64,000 bases of DNA from Elysia chlorotica (GCA_003991915.1 RQTK01000088.1:330048-394047), one strand, 5' to 3'; counted from the stretch's first letter, positions 10,836-23,135 are shown. The notes: generated from the sequence alone by a model not told the origin. Numbers and translations: made by a program.

Positions 10836-11515
10836 GTGGCGGGTCTCTCTGGATGGTCCCGCTCTTTACGTGCCAGTAGTACGGCCCGTCCTCGTCTGTG
10901 GAGAACACAGGGCATATATTTGTCAGTGTGTCGTGATTTACTGGTAGGTAAGAGAGGTGTTGTTATGACAGAAAGGAAAGAAGGAAAAAGAAGCGTCTCG
11001 TGGCGGGTCTCTCTGGATGGTCCCGCTCTTCACGTGCCAGTAGTACGGCCCGTCCTCGTCTGGGGAGAACACAGGGCATACATATGTCAGTGTGAGTCTT
11101 TATTTACTAGTAGTTATGAGAGGTGATGTTAACACAGGAAGGAAAGAAGGGAGCAGGGTGTGCGGGTCTCTCTGGATGGTCCCGCTCTTCACGTGCCAGT
11201 AGTACGGCCCGTCCTCGTCTGGGGAGAACACAGGGCATACATATGTCAGTACAGTGTGTCGTGATTTACTAGTAGGTAAGAGACGTTATGACAGGAAGGA
11301 GAGAAGGAAAAAGGAACGTCTCGTGGAGGGTCTCTCTGGATGGTCCCGCTCTTCACGTGCCAGTAGTACGGCCCGTCCTCGTCTGGGGAGAACACAGGGC
11401 ATACATATGTCAGTACAGTGTGTCTTTATATACTAGTAGGTAAGAGAGGTGTTGTTGTGACAGAAAGGAGAGAAGGAAAAAGGAGCGTATCGTGGCGGGT
11501 TTCTCTGGGTGCTCT
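10836..11515 (-). repeat. Tandem array of partial WW-exon copies (4 good, 1 degenerate)
   Basis: Four units start at exon-like first bases 10895, 11059, 11218 and 11382, spaced 159-180 bp, with the real exon at 10715. Each carries a pyrimidine tract, a CAG acceptor, and the first ~20 codons of exon 5 in the same phase (DEDGPYYWHVKSGTIQRDPP). Each then leaves the exon sequence and runs into purine-rich intron DNA. None has the real GTGAGT donor. A trace at 11488-11515 is a decayed sixth unit. Codons differ only silently in the parts compared, so the array is young or homogenised. The units lie upstream of the true exon in transcription. Confidence 0.85.
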
Positions 11516-13064
11516 TCCAATATCTTCAAAATCGAAATATTTGCATACGCCCAATTAGTAAAAAATAGTAGCCAGACCACACTAAGGAACCTAACAATGT
11601 CTCAGTACACTTTGGCGGTAATGAAGCCCATCCAAGCTGCTTAGTGGGACTGGTGACTGACAAAGTTTTAGGCGCAATGGAATTGGGGTTTTAAAATGCA
11701 TTCGAGTATAATTCAAGGCGTTCTGGTGCTACAAACCATCAAAATTATTAACGCACTAATACATCTTTTGCTTTGTTTTGGGGCATTGAGTTGAGGTCTC
11801 TTTAGAGTTATATGAGGGCATTGAAGCCTCTTTGGTCGTTTTCAAAGCTTTGCGATCTGGGTTGGGGGGGGGGGGGGGTGGGGGAGGGGGCATCTGGGTA
11901 TTTTTTAGCTATACGCAATAGGAATTAGAATCGCTTTTAATAACTAAACGAGTCCTGAATTGAGAGGGCATTACAGATACATCTTCAGGTGTTGCGTCAG
12001 CCCATTAAGTAAAGTAACAAATAAATACATCAATAAATCAATCAATCAATTTTAAAATAAAGTCTGAATTGGGCGATTGTGCCAAAGGCCGTGAGTTTAA
12101 TGGGTTAGGATCGCATCGATTCTGTACAGGCGAATCCGCAGGCTCTCCTAGATAATAAAAATATCACGCCTGATAGATGCTTCACGGAAATGGATTGCGA
12201 AGGGCGTGAAATTCGGAAGGCCTCAAATGAGTTTTCACGCAAACCTCATCCATCAGACTCGACAAGGAATACCGGCCATTTGTAGCGATAAAACCTGATG
12301 GCCAGAAGGAATAAAATTAATCTATACGAGACGTGATTGAATCATCACAATCTCATAAAAAGATTGTTTTGAGGTTTAGATAACGCATTGCTTTTTTGTC
12401 GTTGTTTTTCGTGGGGGGTTCATTATTTTTTATGGGGAAAACTGTTACAGACTGTAAAAGTCATTGTGGCATGTTTTCATTTATTTATCTTAATTGTGTA
12501 TTTGAGGGTGGGAAAATCAGAGTACCACTAACCTCCCTATTTAAAGGGGCGATCTTTCTCTTGAAATATACCGACGAAGCGAGCTCTTAATTTCAAAGGC
12601 TTATCTTGTCGAAGCAGGCAGTTGAGATAAAAAATAATTGTGAACACTACAATGTAGTAGCCTTCTCGTAAGCAATGTCACAGTCTGTCTCACTCGCTTA
12701 ATATAATTTCTTTCTTTTCTCTTTTATTGTCCGTTTATCAGCCTCTATTTTCTACCCTCTCTCAGTGCCCAATTCTTTGTCTCCCTCCTCCTCTCTTTTT
12801 ATCCTCTTGATTGTCAGTGTAAGGTTTCATCAGTTTCTGATAACTTGAAGGATCGCATCAATGTTTAAAAGCAAATCCAAAAAAAGTAATTGCTAACCAA
12901 ACTTCCTTCTATTCGTCCGAACATTAGAATATATGTCCCTCCGCGACCTTTTTCTGCACCTTCGTCCTAAATACCATTGTATGTCAAATGAGAACAGTAT
13001 CATAAAGCACAATGACCGTAATAATGTATAAGAAAACTAATAAAAGAACAAACAAAAAATTACA

Positions 13065-14600
13065 TTGGAGGATGAAAGCGGGGCCCCCACGCTGCTAACC
13101 AGACATTGATCGAGGCCAGGAGAAGGCCATTACTGAAGACACGTCTGCGGAAAGGCGACAGCGATCCCCCCTCGAGGCCGCCACAAGTAGCCAAATCCAG
13201 GCGATTAGTCTACTCAACCTGTCGCGGGGCGAGACCGTCTCTCACCATCTCCCACCATCATCGCCAGACGCCGACCTAACAACCAGGCTTTAGGGAAGGA
13301 AACATTGGAGGCCTTGTAATCATGGGGATCATAGTGAAAGCGAAGACGAAAGGTAACGCAGTCTGCACCGGCGTTCAAGTTTCTCTGTAGAGGGAGGGAG
13401 AGAAATCTCTCCCTCTCTCCGGGTTTAACGTCTCCTAGGTTCCCCTGGGGGGTTCTCTATACCGCGAACGGCGTTCAAGTTGCTTTATCATAGACTCATA
13501 GAGCCAATGAGCAACCAGAGTAACACAAGCCTAGGGGACGTGATTATGTTATACATTATCATCGTGTGGATCGCAAAGCATGTATTATGGCGACAACGGA
13601 AGGCCATCGGAAACGGAATAATAAGTATAGCTGTTCTAGACTAAACACGGCCAATGACTGATGAGTGGTGGGCTCTTGTTAGAAGCTGCTCACAGCTGAC
13701 TCACCTTTACATGTACATATATGAGAAAAGAAAACGCCCACTATTGAATGTCGTTATTACGCCATCTGCTGTGGTCATGTTGATCGCCCACCACAAAGCT
13801 TAGTGAAACTCAGAAAGCTCAGTGGGTGTCTCTTTGGACAGATACGCAAGGAGTTCGAAGTTCCAAGCGTTAGATAAGTCAACCTAACTGTCGCCGCCCA
13901 CGACCATGGACAAACGCTCTCGGCGATGCACCCACCATAGCCACAGTGGATCAGGCGTGAGTGATGGGGCAACCACACAGATGTAGAAATCATAAATGTA
14001 TACGTTTTTAGTTTAAGAAGACCAGGCCCGTGGCGAAAACGAAGATGAAACGGGATCTAAGTATAACTGTAAGTGGTTATAGACTAACGACGCCGACGAG
14101 GGCGAAAGCACTAAGAGAATCGCAAAGCTTCTGTTCAGTTGTGTTGACATGATTAAAGTGTACCAACTTATGTTGCATGTTAAAAGCTTATATTGCCTAT
14201 TTTGTTTAGTCTTTTTTTCTTCCCGTTTGTTTTGTATGTTTTTTGCTTTGGTAGAGGGGGGGGGCGCTGATCTTACAAATATATTGACACGGTGATGACT
14301 GGCTCTGAAATGTGTCGTCCTTCTAGCCCTGTGACGCCTTGTTCAAAGAATTTCAAAACGGAAACACAATAACTCGGACAATAACTCCTACATCAAAGAT
14401 AACTCTAATACTCATGTGGGTGATGATTCCGTCATCTGCTACGGCCGTGTTGATCGCAAAGCGTGTGTCGATACCTGTAGCCCGGTGGTCTTGGCTGAGA
14501 CATAGATAGTTAATGACCTCTGCACCGGCAGCGTCTATGTTGTCATCACTCAAGAATGCTGTCATTATTTCATAGGATCATGGAACGTATAACTGACTGC
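13065..14600. repeat. Cluster of a diverged dispersed repeat family
   Basis: Pieces such as CATCATCGCCAGACGCCGAC, GTGAAAGCGAAGACGAAAGG, CATCGTGTGGATCGCAAAGC and CATCTGCTACGGCCGTGTTG recur in altered form in 13065-13620, 13755-14100 and 14350-14560, and again at 53340-53620. No coding content was seen. The class is unknown. Confidence 0.45.
13383..13455. repeat. Short dispersed hairpin element, copy 1
   Basis: A GAGGGAGAGAAATCTCTCCC hairpin is followed by TCTCCGGGTTTAACGTCTCC and CTATACCGCG. The same sequence order recurs at 59866-59955. Confidence 0.6.
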
Positions 14601-16004
14601 AGGTGGGGATCAAAAAGCTCAGTCCGTAGTTATATGGGCGAATAAGCAAAAGTCCGAGGTTCGAATAATATGATTGAGACCCCCCTATCTCAGGATGGGA
14701 TTATTTGGCATCATTCGGGATCCTTAGGGACGTACATTTCACCAAATTATACAAACCTTAAAATATGGAAATCTATAGATATCTTGATATGATATGTAGA
14801 CATACGACTAGACCTCGTTCATTCTTAAGTTCGTTTTTTTTTATAATCACGCGTTGCTTCAACATATATTAGCAACGAATGCGGTTATTCATTGTGTCAA
14901 GTGACGCCGCCTAGGTTCTTGACTGTGGTAAAACTAAGGCAAAGTCGCGGGCCACGAACAAAGGACAACTAGATTTGCTATTCCCTGTCAGTTAGTTGAC
15001 AGTTTCAGGGGGTGGCGTCCAAGTAGCTTGGAGCTTGGTCTTACTGAGCGTGGGATGAACAAAACCGAAACGCCGATGAGTGCACGACCTTCTTTGGGCC
15101 TGTGGAGGCTTCGTCGCCCACATTATTTTTATGTGGCTACATTAATGTCAGATAATAATAATCGCATAATCTCAAGTGCCTGAGCCTGACATGGTGTTGA
15201 AATGTTTTAAACAATGGCAAGAATAGGAGAGGTTTATCCTTTCAATGACTTGTCATAACGTGTATTACGCAAGGCAACATTTCTCATAATATAAATAATT
15301 GCTATGAATCATTTACCTTGTTTTGAGTAATGGAATCGCCTAATTTTGATACTACTCAACGCATTCACATATAAACTTCGAAAGGAAAGTCTACCTTTCT
15401 CGCTTCTATTCTTAGCTTGACTTCACGTTTTGAGAGTTGTTTGCCGATTTAGAGCGGCAAGGAAAAATACATTTTGCCTGCAACTTGTTGGGATTTTTGT
15501 CTTTGTGTTTGTGAGGTGTAAGAGGATGGTTTGGTTTACTGGACTTACTCCGCAAAACCTGGTACAATTAATTTGAGCGGCATATCTTGAACTAAGATAA
15601 ATATTGCACACACAAAAATCTATCATCCTTCTATATCTATAGCGGGATAGAAAAAGGGTGATAGAAATTTTTTTTAAGTATTCCGAGCTCACTGTAACGT
15701 TGTAGGCTTATAAAATTCGCCTTACTGATAACACTGACTCCGGCAGGCACCAGGTTATTTTCTTAGTCCATGCGGCAAATTAAATATTAACAGTCGATCG
15801 TCTAAAGCCTGTACTTCTGAAACCCCTGTGCCCTCGTCTACGTGAACTACTCTATTTCTCAAGAAAATGTGGCGGATAAAACTTCATAAGATTTATTTCA
15901 TTTTATTACAAGAGCAGGCGAGGATTCCGGCTCATTTCTTGTCTTCTTGTGCATGTTAAAAATCTTCATTTAGGCTCAGACTCGAGCTCTGAGTATGTCC
16001 TTAC

Positions 16005-16101
16005 CTTCGTGCTTCTGCCAGCCCTCTGGTAAAACTTCCTCCTTGTCCTCCTCCTGGTCCTCTGTGGCTGGTTCCTGGTCTTCATCCATGGCCGGCGGGG
16101 C
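16005..16101 (-). CDS. APBB: FE65/APBB coding exon 4: acidic stretch and first half of the WW domain
   Basis: This 97-nt exon has acceptor GTTTTGTGGCAG/GCC (phase 0) and donor CACGAAG/GTAAGG (phase 1). It encodes residues 706-737: a very acidic run (MDEDQEPATEDQEEDKEE), then VLPEGWQKHE. The LPEGW motif is the classic start of a WW domain and carries its first conserved Trp (about residue 733). Human APBB1 has LPAGW at the same place. The domain is completed by the exon at 10591-10715 after a 5.3 kb intron, and the split codon G+AC again gives Asp. Splitting a WW domain by a phase-1 intron right after the first strand is reasonable, but I could not compare it with other species. Confidence 0.85.
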
Positions 16102-16779
16102 CTGCCACAAAACACACACAGACATTATTTAGCAGTTCAATAAAGACAAAACCGAGGGTTGAAACAATAAATGGACACACACACACAATTCAAAACTAAA
16201 ATTAGTCATTACTAAAAAAAAAATCAAAAGTAATTGGTTATTATTAATTCACAATCATGCATTATAAATAGATTCTAAACTGTCAAAAAACCAACACTTT
16301 GCTTGTTTGTTTGTTTTTACATATCACTTTCCTTGGCTTTGACTACTGGTTTGGGTCTTGACAGAGTGCCTTAAATTTAAGCCGTGCACCTAATTTTGTA
16401 ACCAACTGTTGTGATTCCACCTACTCTTTCTCCTCACCAAACACTCTAACACCACGATAACATACAACCCCTTATTTCGACTCCACCATAATCAATACTA
16501 ACCTAAAACTACAACTGCCATGCAACCCCTTATTTCAACCCCACCATAAACAATACTAACCTAAAACTAAATTAATTTTTGTTAGAAAAGAGAGACAAGT
16601 TATCTCCTACTGTACTATGGTCTACTAAGTCTCAAGGAAGATGCTGCGAAACCCCAGAGCGAGATGCCCATTATTTGACTGATCACATTGTATTGACATA
16701 GATCCAACCAGTAAGGAAATACCCTTCAAGTAACCACCCTCCGAAAATAAACCTTGGACCGCTGAGTTCCACTTTCGAC

Positions 16780-17520
16780 CACTGTATCACACGTTATATA
16801 AAATGCACAAACTGAGTCCCACTTCCGACTACTACTGTATCAAACATTCTATAAAATACACAAACTGAGCCACACTTCCGACTACTACTGTATCAAACGT
16901 TACATGAAATGCACAAACTGAGCCCCACTTCTGACTACTGTATCACACGTTACATAAAATGCACAAACTGAGTCCCACTTCCGACTACTGTATCAAACGT
17001 TACATGAAATGCACAAACCGAGTCCCACTTCCGACTACTGTATCAAACATTCTATAAAATACACAAACTGAGCCCCACTTCCGACTACTGTATCACACGT
17101 TACATGAAATGCACAAACTGAGTCCCACTTCCGACTACTGTATCAAACGTTACATAAAATGCACAAACTGAGTCCCACTTCCGACTACTGTATCAAACGT
17201 TACATGAAATGCACAAACTGAGTCCCACTTCTGACTACTGTATCACACGTTACATAAAATGCACAAACTGAGCCCCACTTCCGACTACTGTATCAAACGT
17301 TACATGAAATGCACAAACTGAGTCCCACTTCCGACTACTGTATCACACGTTACATAAAATGCACAAAATGAGTCCCACTTCCGACTACTGTATCAAACGT
17401 TACATGAAATGCACAAACCGAGTCCCACTTCTGACTACTGTATCACACGTTACATAAAATGCACAACCTAGCCACACTTCCGACTGCTGCATCAAACGTT
17501 GCATAAAATGCACAAACTGA
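16780..17520. repeat. 50-bp satellite-like array, about 15 copies
   Basis: The unit contains GAGTCCCACTTCCGACTACT then TATCAAACGTTACATGAAAT and recurs every 50 bp. Two variants, ATCAAACGTTACATG and ATCACACGTTACATA, alternate over much of 17170-17460, so the recent growth step was a 100-bp dimer. End units are more diverged. It fills half of the intron between coding exons 3 and 4. Confidence 0.9.
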
Positions 17521-17627
17521 ACAGTAAAATGCTAAAGTGGAAGCAAATTTAGATGGCCGATTACCATTTGTATGGATGCCGAAAGTCGGACGTCTAATTC
17601 TACAGCTGAGTGTCCGGGCAAGCCTAC

Positions 17628-17736
17628 CTGTGCCACACCGGGAGTCTGAGGACTGAGGGCCGGGGTCTTCTCCCCGCTGGCCTGGAACCCGCTGTCATTC
17701 GAGTCCGGCGAGTTGATCTCTGTGCCCATATCGAAC
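17628..17736 (-). CDS. APBB: FE65/APBB coding exon 3
   Basis: This 109-nt exon has acceptor TTTTCGCGCAG/GTTCGA and donor GGCACAG/GTAGGC. The first base completes the AAG codon left by the previous exon. Thirty-six codons follow, covering residues 670-705. The peptide begins FDMGTEINSPDSNDSGFQAS and ends SPQTPGVAQ. It is a disordered linker rich in Ser, Asp and Pro with possible proline-directed phosphorylation sites (SPQTP). No domain is recognised. The ATG inside it (17729) is in frame but has no reason to be a start. A 50-bp satellite lies directly downstream in the following intron. Confidence 0.8.
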
Positions 17737-18162
17737 CTGCGCGAAAAAAAATCATCATCATTACCTGTATTAAGTGCTGTCTTAGCTTATGAAACTTTGT
17801 GAGAGGAAGTGTTGTTAAAGTCGTGCTCGAGTTTTTTTAAGTTGGAGATTATATCCAGAACGAAGAAATATTCTCTGTTTGATGTTTTTTCGTTTGTTCT
17901 TACTCATGTTATTGTTATTACCTTAGAAGAGATGTAGTTAAACTCGTGCTAAGGTTTCTTAAAGTTGGGAATTATAATCCAGCAGGGAGGAAGGCTGTTC
18001 TTTGTTTTTCTGCTTTTTGTTGTTATGATTCATGCTGTTATTGTTATTCTTGACGTTGCTCTTGTTTTTTGTGGTTTGTTTTTGTTGCTGCTGCTGTTAT
18101 TGATTTTGAGGATTGAACAAAGCCTACGGAATTCCTTTTTGTATCTCTGTTTCTTTTTTCCC

Positions 18163-18330
18163 CTGAGAGAGAGAGAAAGAGAGAGAGGGAAAGAGAGAGG
18201 TAGGGAGAGGAGGAAAGAGAGAGAGAGAGAGAGAGAGAGGCAAAAAGAGAGGTACATACAGGTAGACAGACAGGCAGAGGCAAAGATACAGAGAGGCAGG
18301 TAGGCAGAAAGGCAGACAGAGAAAGATTGA
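18163..18330. repeat. GA/GACA/GGCA-rich microsatellite
   Basis: Interrupted GA units pass into CAGGCAGA and GACAGA units. The tract lies ~160 bp inside the intron after coding exon 2. Confidence 0.9.
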
Positions 18331-18491
18331 CAAAGAAAGAGACATAGAGAAAAGGACACACACACACTCTGAAAGAAAGACAAAGCTAGAGACACGCAGA
18401 GCTGGAGGTAAAAAAGACAGAGACACACAGACCAACAAATAAACATTCACAGACACAAAAAAAGAAAAAAAAAAAGAACGATCTGACTCAC

Positions 18492-19182
18492 TTCTCCAGT
18501 GCAGGCGGCTCCTCCACGGGCTGTTCCCCGCCCTGCATGACCTCGGGCTCGGCGTTCTCTCCATCCTCGTCCTCCCTCTCCCTGTCGTCCCGCCTATCAC
18601 TCTCTGCGCCCGCCGCCTTGCCCAGCTCCACGTTGGTGGCCGCGCGCCCCAGCGCCTGCTGCTCCAGCATCTCCAGATAGCCTAGGATACCGCGGGACCG
18701 CTTGGCAGAGCGACTGCCCACGCCGAAGTAAACCCTGGCCGGCTCGTCGCCGTTTCGCCCCGCCTTCCCGCCGCTATCACTACTGCTGCTGCCGGAGCTT
18801 TCCTCGTCATCCTGTACGGAGACGCCGTCTTTCAGAGACCGGACCTTTCCTGGGAACTCCTCCACCTCCACGCAGTTATCATCGTCCGAGTCGTCGTTGG
18901 CGTCGGCGTAGCGGTCCTCACCGTTGAACGCGTTTTCTCGATCATCATCGCCATCGCCGTCGTCGTCGTCGGAGTCCCCCGGCGCGAAGTTGAGCTTGTT
19001 GAGCACCATGGCGCGGTCGGGCGAGGTCGGGGTTGGGCCGCAGGACGAGTAGTCCGAGTTGTTGTCGCCGCCGCCAGTGTTGCCGTTGACGGCCGCCCTG
19101 TCGTTGTTGTTGTCGTGCTGGTGCAGCGCCCGGTTCATGAAGTAGTTTGGGTTGGAGAAGCTGGTGTACGTCGCGTCCGGGT
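18492..19182 (-). CDS. APBB: FE65/APBB coding exon 2: acidic region preceding the WW domain
   Basis: This 691-nt exon encodes about residues 439-668. Its acceptor is TTGTATCCCCAG/AC (phase 1) and its donor GGAGAA/GTGAGT (phase 2). It starts with PDATYTSFSNPNYFMNRAL, which resembles the NPNAF segment ahead of the WW domain in vertebrate FE65. Two strongly acidic runs follow (DSDDDDGDGDDD and later DDSDDDN), then a Ser/Gly tract, a short helix-like GILGYLEMLEQQAL and a mixed-charge tail rich in R, D and E. Acidic tracts before the WW domain are also typical of human APBB1. The exon is GC-rich against AT-rich introns and its CGN/GCN-rich codons look coding. I see no frameshift or internal stop. 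Confidence 0.85.
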
Positions 19183-19235
19183 CTGGGGATACAACAGGGG
19201 AATAAAGCACAATTATTTTAGTGCTGGTTTCTTAA

Positions 19236-19398
19236 CATCCAGTGTCGGTTGGTTGGTTGGGTTGGTTTAACGTCCAACAGCAGCACTATATAGGCTATAC
19301 TGTGGACGGGCCCCAAAACGGACGTCTGACAATTTTATGTGCTGCCACACACGAGACAGGGCGGGAATACCATGACTCCTGTCTCAGCCGGTCACATA
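19236..19398 (-). mobile_element. tRNA-derived SINE body and tail
   Basis: The reverse-oriented tail GTTGGTTTAACGTCCAACAG is followed by the body up to CTGTCTCAGCCGGTCACAT. It is 54 bp upstream (in transcription) of the coding exon 2 acceptor. Confidence 0.7.
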
Positions 19399-19622
19399 AA
19401 CATCTAGTGTCAGCAGCAGGGCTATAGTAAACGCGTCCCAACAAGTGTACGCGCCGCCACAAAGAGATAGAGCGGGCGGGGATACCAAGACTTTTCTGCC
19501 ACAAACGTTCAATGTACTGATGATACCGACCAAATAGGTAAAGGACGAAATCTGACAGAAAATTTGCGCCATCTTGGGATCGAACCTGGGATCTCCTAAT
19601 TAGAAGCCCATCGCTCTAACAG
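19399..19622 (-). mobile_element. Second, diverged SINE with tRNA-like head
   Basis: A diverged body (GCCGCCACAAAGAGATAGAG, GATACCAAGACTTTT) ends in a head with GGGATCGAACCTGGGATCTC and CATCGCTCTAACAG, which are reverse complements of B-box and A-box regions. It continues directly from the copy at 19236. Confidence 0.6.
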
Positions 19623-20117
19623 TATTTTTTAAATCAAATTTTGTAACTTGTGTGAAAATGCTTCAGAGAAATTAAATTTCTTTTGAAACCCACAGGATAT
19701 ATGCAAAAATTATAGTAATGTGTGCGTGAGAGAGAAGAGGGGGGGGGGTTGAGGAGGGAGAATAGAGGCAGGAAAGATAAAGAAGGGGGTATAGAAGGTA
19801 TAAAGCCAGATACAAAGAGAAGAAGAGTGAGAGATGGGGCGGCCGTTTGTGCATACAGATGGAAACTTAAGACAAACAGGTTGACATTACTTAGATCACA
19901 CAGAGACACACCTAAACACACACAAAAGAGCGTAAGAGATGTTAAGTATCTAAAGGTTATTGATCCAGTCAGGTAGCCAGGAACTTCGAAGACTATATCA
20001 CATTAGAGCTTCCATCACCAAACGTAATGGAAAAATGGAACTTTAAGATGTTTCATCGGATACGGGGGAAATGATCAAACGATTGGGTAGAAAAAAAGAG
20101 CGAGAGCAAGGTGGGTG

Positions 20118-20215
20118 GGGGCATGGGAGAGAGAGGGAGGGAGAGAGAGGAGAGAGACAGGGGGAGAGAGAGGAGAGAGAGAGAGGGAGAGAGAGAGAGA
20201 AGAGAGAGGGAGAGA

Positions 20216-20275
<60 letters not shown>

Positions 20276-20278
20276 GAA
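20118..20278. repeat. (GA)n/(GGGA) microsatellite
   Basis: About 160 bp of GA with regular GGGA interruptions, becoming pure near 20223-20263. Confidence 0.95.
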
Positions 20279-21594
20279 GTACATCGAGAAAGAAGAAGCC
20301 ATGTCCAAGATGCGTGCCTTCAATCCTTAGATTATGAGGACGGGCGCTGCGACAGTGTGAATGGGAAATAACCAGAAATCTAATTTCACACAGGTTCACA
20401 ACCCGCGGGGCCGTCAAGCGGCAGGGATGGTACCCTGGGGGACGTTTCACGCCAGTTTGGGGACCCGCTCCGTGAAGCGGGTGTGTAAGCCTCAGGTGGC
20501 AAAGTGGTAATAAACAATTTCCAGCACGCCCTGTCCCGCGGGTCCCAATGCGGCCATGCTCAGTTCGTTAGGCACGCTGAACGATATTAAATCTTTAGGC
20601 TTGAAATCTGGTTATCCCCGGGCAATGACGCTGCTTTGCGAGATATGAGATATTTTCATGAGCTACTTCAGTCTACAAAACACACAGCTCCATCTCCATT
20701 AACGTCACCGTCGTCGTTGTGACAATTATTGTAACCTGTTCTGGGTCTCTCTAGCTTTAGCGTAATCCCTGCCGGGCCACATGCATCTTCAACCGGAACG
20801 CAAGCTATCAATATAATCTTTAATCAGGCAAGTATTCCAGCGTTGAACAGGTAAGTAGAGCCTGGGATTAATTTGCTAAAAGCATGGCCTGTCAAAAAGG
20901 CTTTCATTTTGCAAATGTTTTGTTCAATACAAGATTATTCATGAACTTACTTTCTTTTCGTTCAAAGCAAATACATTTCCATTTTTTTTTTAAGTTGAAG
21001 TGAGAGTGACAGTAAAACCAAAGGATTGCGTCTCAAATGACAACTTGAATTGGAATCTGAAGAACGGGATTACTGGTTTAAAGTGAATAAAGAAAGGCAT
21101 TTCCATAAAACGATCAAAGTATGACAGGTTGTGGTTTGAGAGTAACAAAATATTGCATTTGCAATAACTAAAATAATGCACTAGGGCAGGGTGGTCTGGC
21201 AAAATTCTTAAAGTCTATACAGCACGTGAAGATAAAAACTTACGTTTCCCTTCAATGGTCATATCAAGCATCGACCACATGCATACTAGATGTTTAAGAA
21301 AAATTAGGAGCGACCAGTCAGTCCGAGTCGCATAGTGCTGTGGAATAGCATGCTGAAAGTCCATGGCTCGAATCTCAGCCAATTACCATGTTTACTACTT
21401 AAGATTCTTTAGTGCGTTTCGTAACATATTCAAAGTTAAAAACAAGATTTACTAATATCTTAATAATCCCTGAGAACAAAGACTGACAAAACATTGCGAG
21501 GAGACAGCAATATAAAACAGGATAGGTTGTGATGCCTCTGGATGAAATCGAAAAGAGAATTAAAAAAACTTCGAGTTAGTCACACTATTGGTCT

Positions 21595-22085
21595 GAATAT
21601 CTCTAGGACGAATTTGGACAAATAGAAATGTCTGCATCTAATAATGCATCTTGACAACTACAGAGAACAAAGTAAAGCACCCCAAAAAGTCTGCGCGGAC
21701 ACATTAAAGATGGTTATATCCTGATAACTACGTTAAATCTTGACAACTAGAGAGAACAAGGTAACGCACACACAAAAGATGGCTATATCTTGATAACTAC
21801 GTTAGAAATACAAAAGTCCGCGGACGCATTAAAGATGGTTATATCCTGATAACTACGTTAGAAATACAAAGGCATATGCAAAGAAAAGTAAAATCGGATA
21901 TATCTTGATACCTTGAGATTGCAACGTTGGACATATACGCAAAAGACTGCCGGAGCGCATAAACGATGGATGGATACATCTTGATACCTAGAGACAACGC
22001 CTGACATACACGAATGTCTGCAAAAACCCATAAAAGATGGATATATCTTGATAATTCAAGATGAAAACGTTAGACAGATTGCGTA
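21595..22085. repeat. Degenerate ~70-95 bp tandem repeat
   Basis: The core GATGGTTATATCTTGATAAC, with variants, recurs about six times. It is followed by an ACGTTAGA-like segment and a CACA-rich segment. Copies are diverged and of uneven length. Confidence 0.65.
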
Positions 22086-23135
22086 GGCCGCTATTTCCAT
22101 AATCCAGGCGTTGAGGTGCTACTCTCGCCCAACACACGCTGTATCGCGGAGCTTTGATGCTGCATTGTCCTCTCCTCAGAGCAGAGGATGGCCCATTAGA
22201 TCCACCATTGTACAACGATCTCATTCTCGTGTCCACACAAGAAGGGATATTTTTGTTTTGCTTTGTTTCTTAGTTTTCTTTGGTTTTTTATTTTCTTTTG
22301 TTTGTTGTTTAGGGTTTATGGTTGTGTTGTTTTTTTTTTCTATTTTCTTGTTGTTTATAACTAATGTATATATTTGGCGAGAAACTTAGTAATGCAAACA
22401 AAATTAATGAATACAACTACGACAAAAAGGATATCCGATCTTCAAAACGTTGTTTTAGAAGGCATTGTGATTGCAGTGGGCTGCCACCTCGCTTCCCACT
22501 ATGCAATGCTGAAACTAATCCAAACTGGAGAGATAAAATATCGGGCACAACAAATGATAAAGGGTTAAGATAGATTGAACAAATACATAATAGAGACACA
22601 AAGAGACGCACATAGCGGCATACATACAAAAGAACGAGAGAGGAAGAGAGACACAGACAGAAAAAACAATCTCGTAAAGGAATAGAATCAATGAACTGAT
22701 ACCTCGCGGCAATCGAAGCGAATGTTACACAAACTAGCTCAGAGGAGAGTTTCTTAAAATTCAGAGTAAAAAACATTACATAAGAACAATCTGCTGAGAG
22801 GCGAAATCTCCACAGACACGGTGAAAATCTTGTCATGCTGGAGGCGATTGTCGGCTAAACCAGGGGGGACCGGAAATTCCCCGAGTTGTATTTTGCATCG
22901 ATCCGACACGCGGGGAGGGAGGGGGGAATAAATCGAGATGAACTTTGAAAAGGTGCCACACACAGGAGGGTGATAACACGAGAGCAACAATCAATAAAGA
23001 CTGCAAGATCACAAATTTTATCAGTGGTGCTAGAGTAATAACAAAAATATATCTTGTAAACACGTACTACCGCATGGGGGCTTGATTCCTCATTACTTTA
23101 TATTCTGTTCAGTGATGAGAAGAGTGAAAAGATTT

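Larger units (their letters stand above)
11530..16004 (-). other. Intron between the two WW half-exons, part without exon copies
   Basis: No coding exon was seen. A dispersed repeat family occupies parts of 13060-14600, with a hairpin element at 13383-13450 and a tRNA-like fragment near 14610-14690. A run of 15 G with one interruption lies near 11864-11888. The region 14700-15990 shows nothing distinctive. Confidence 0.65.

Noticed and set aside
10644-11436. Plus-strand frames of 160 and 60 codons
   Set aside because: These are antisense shadows of the WW exon and its partial copies.
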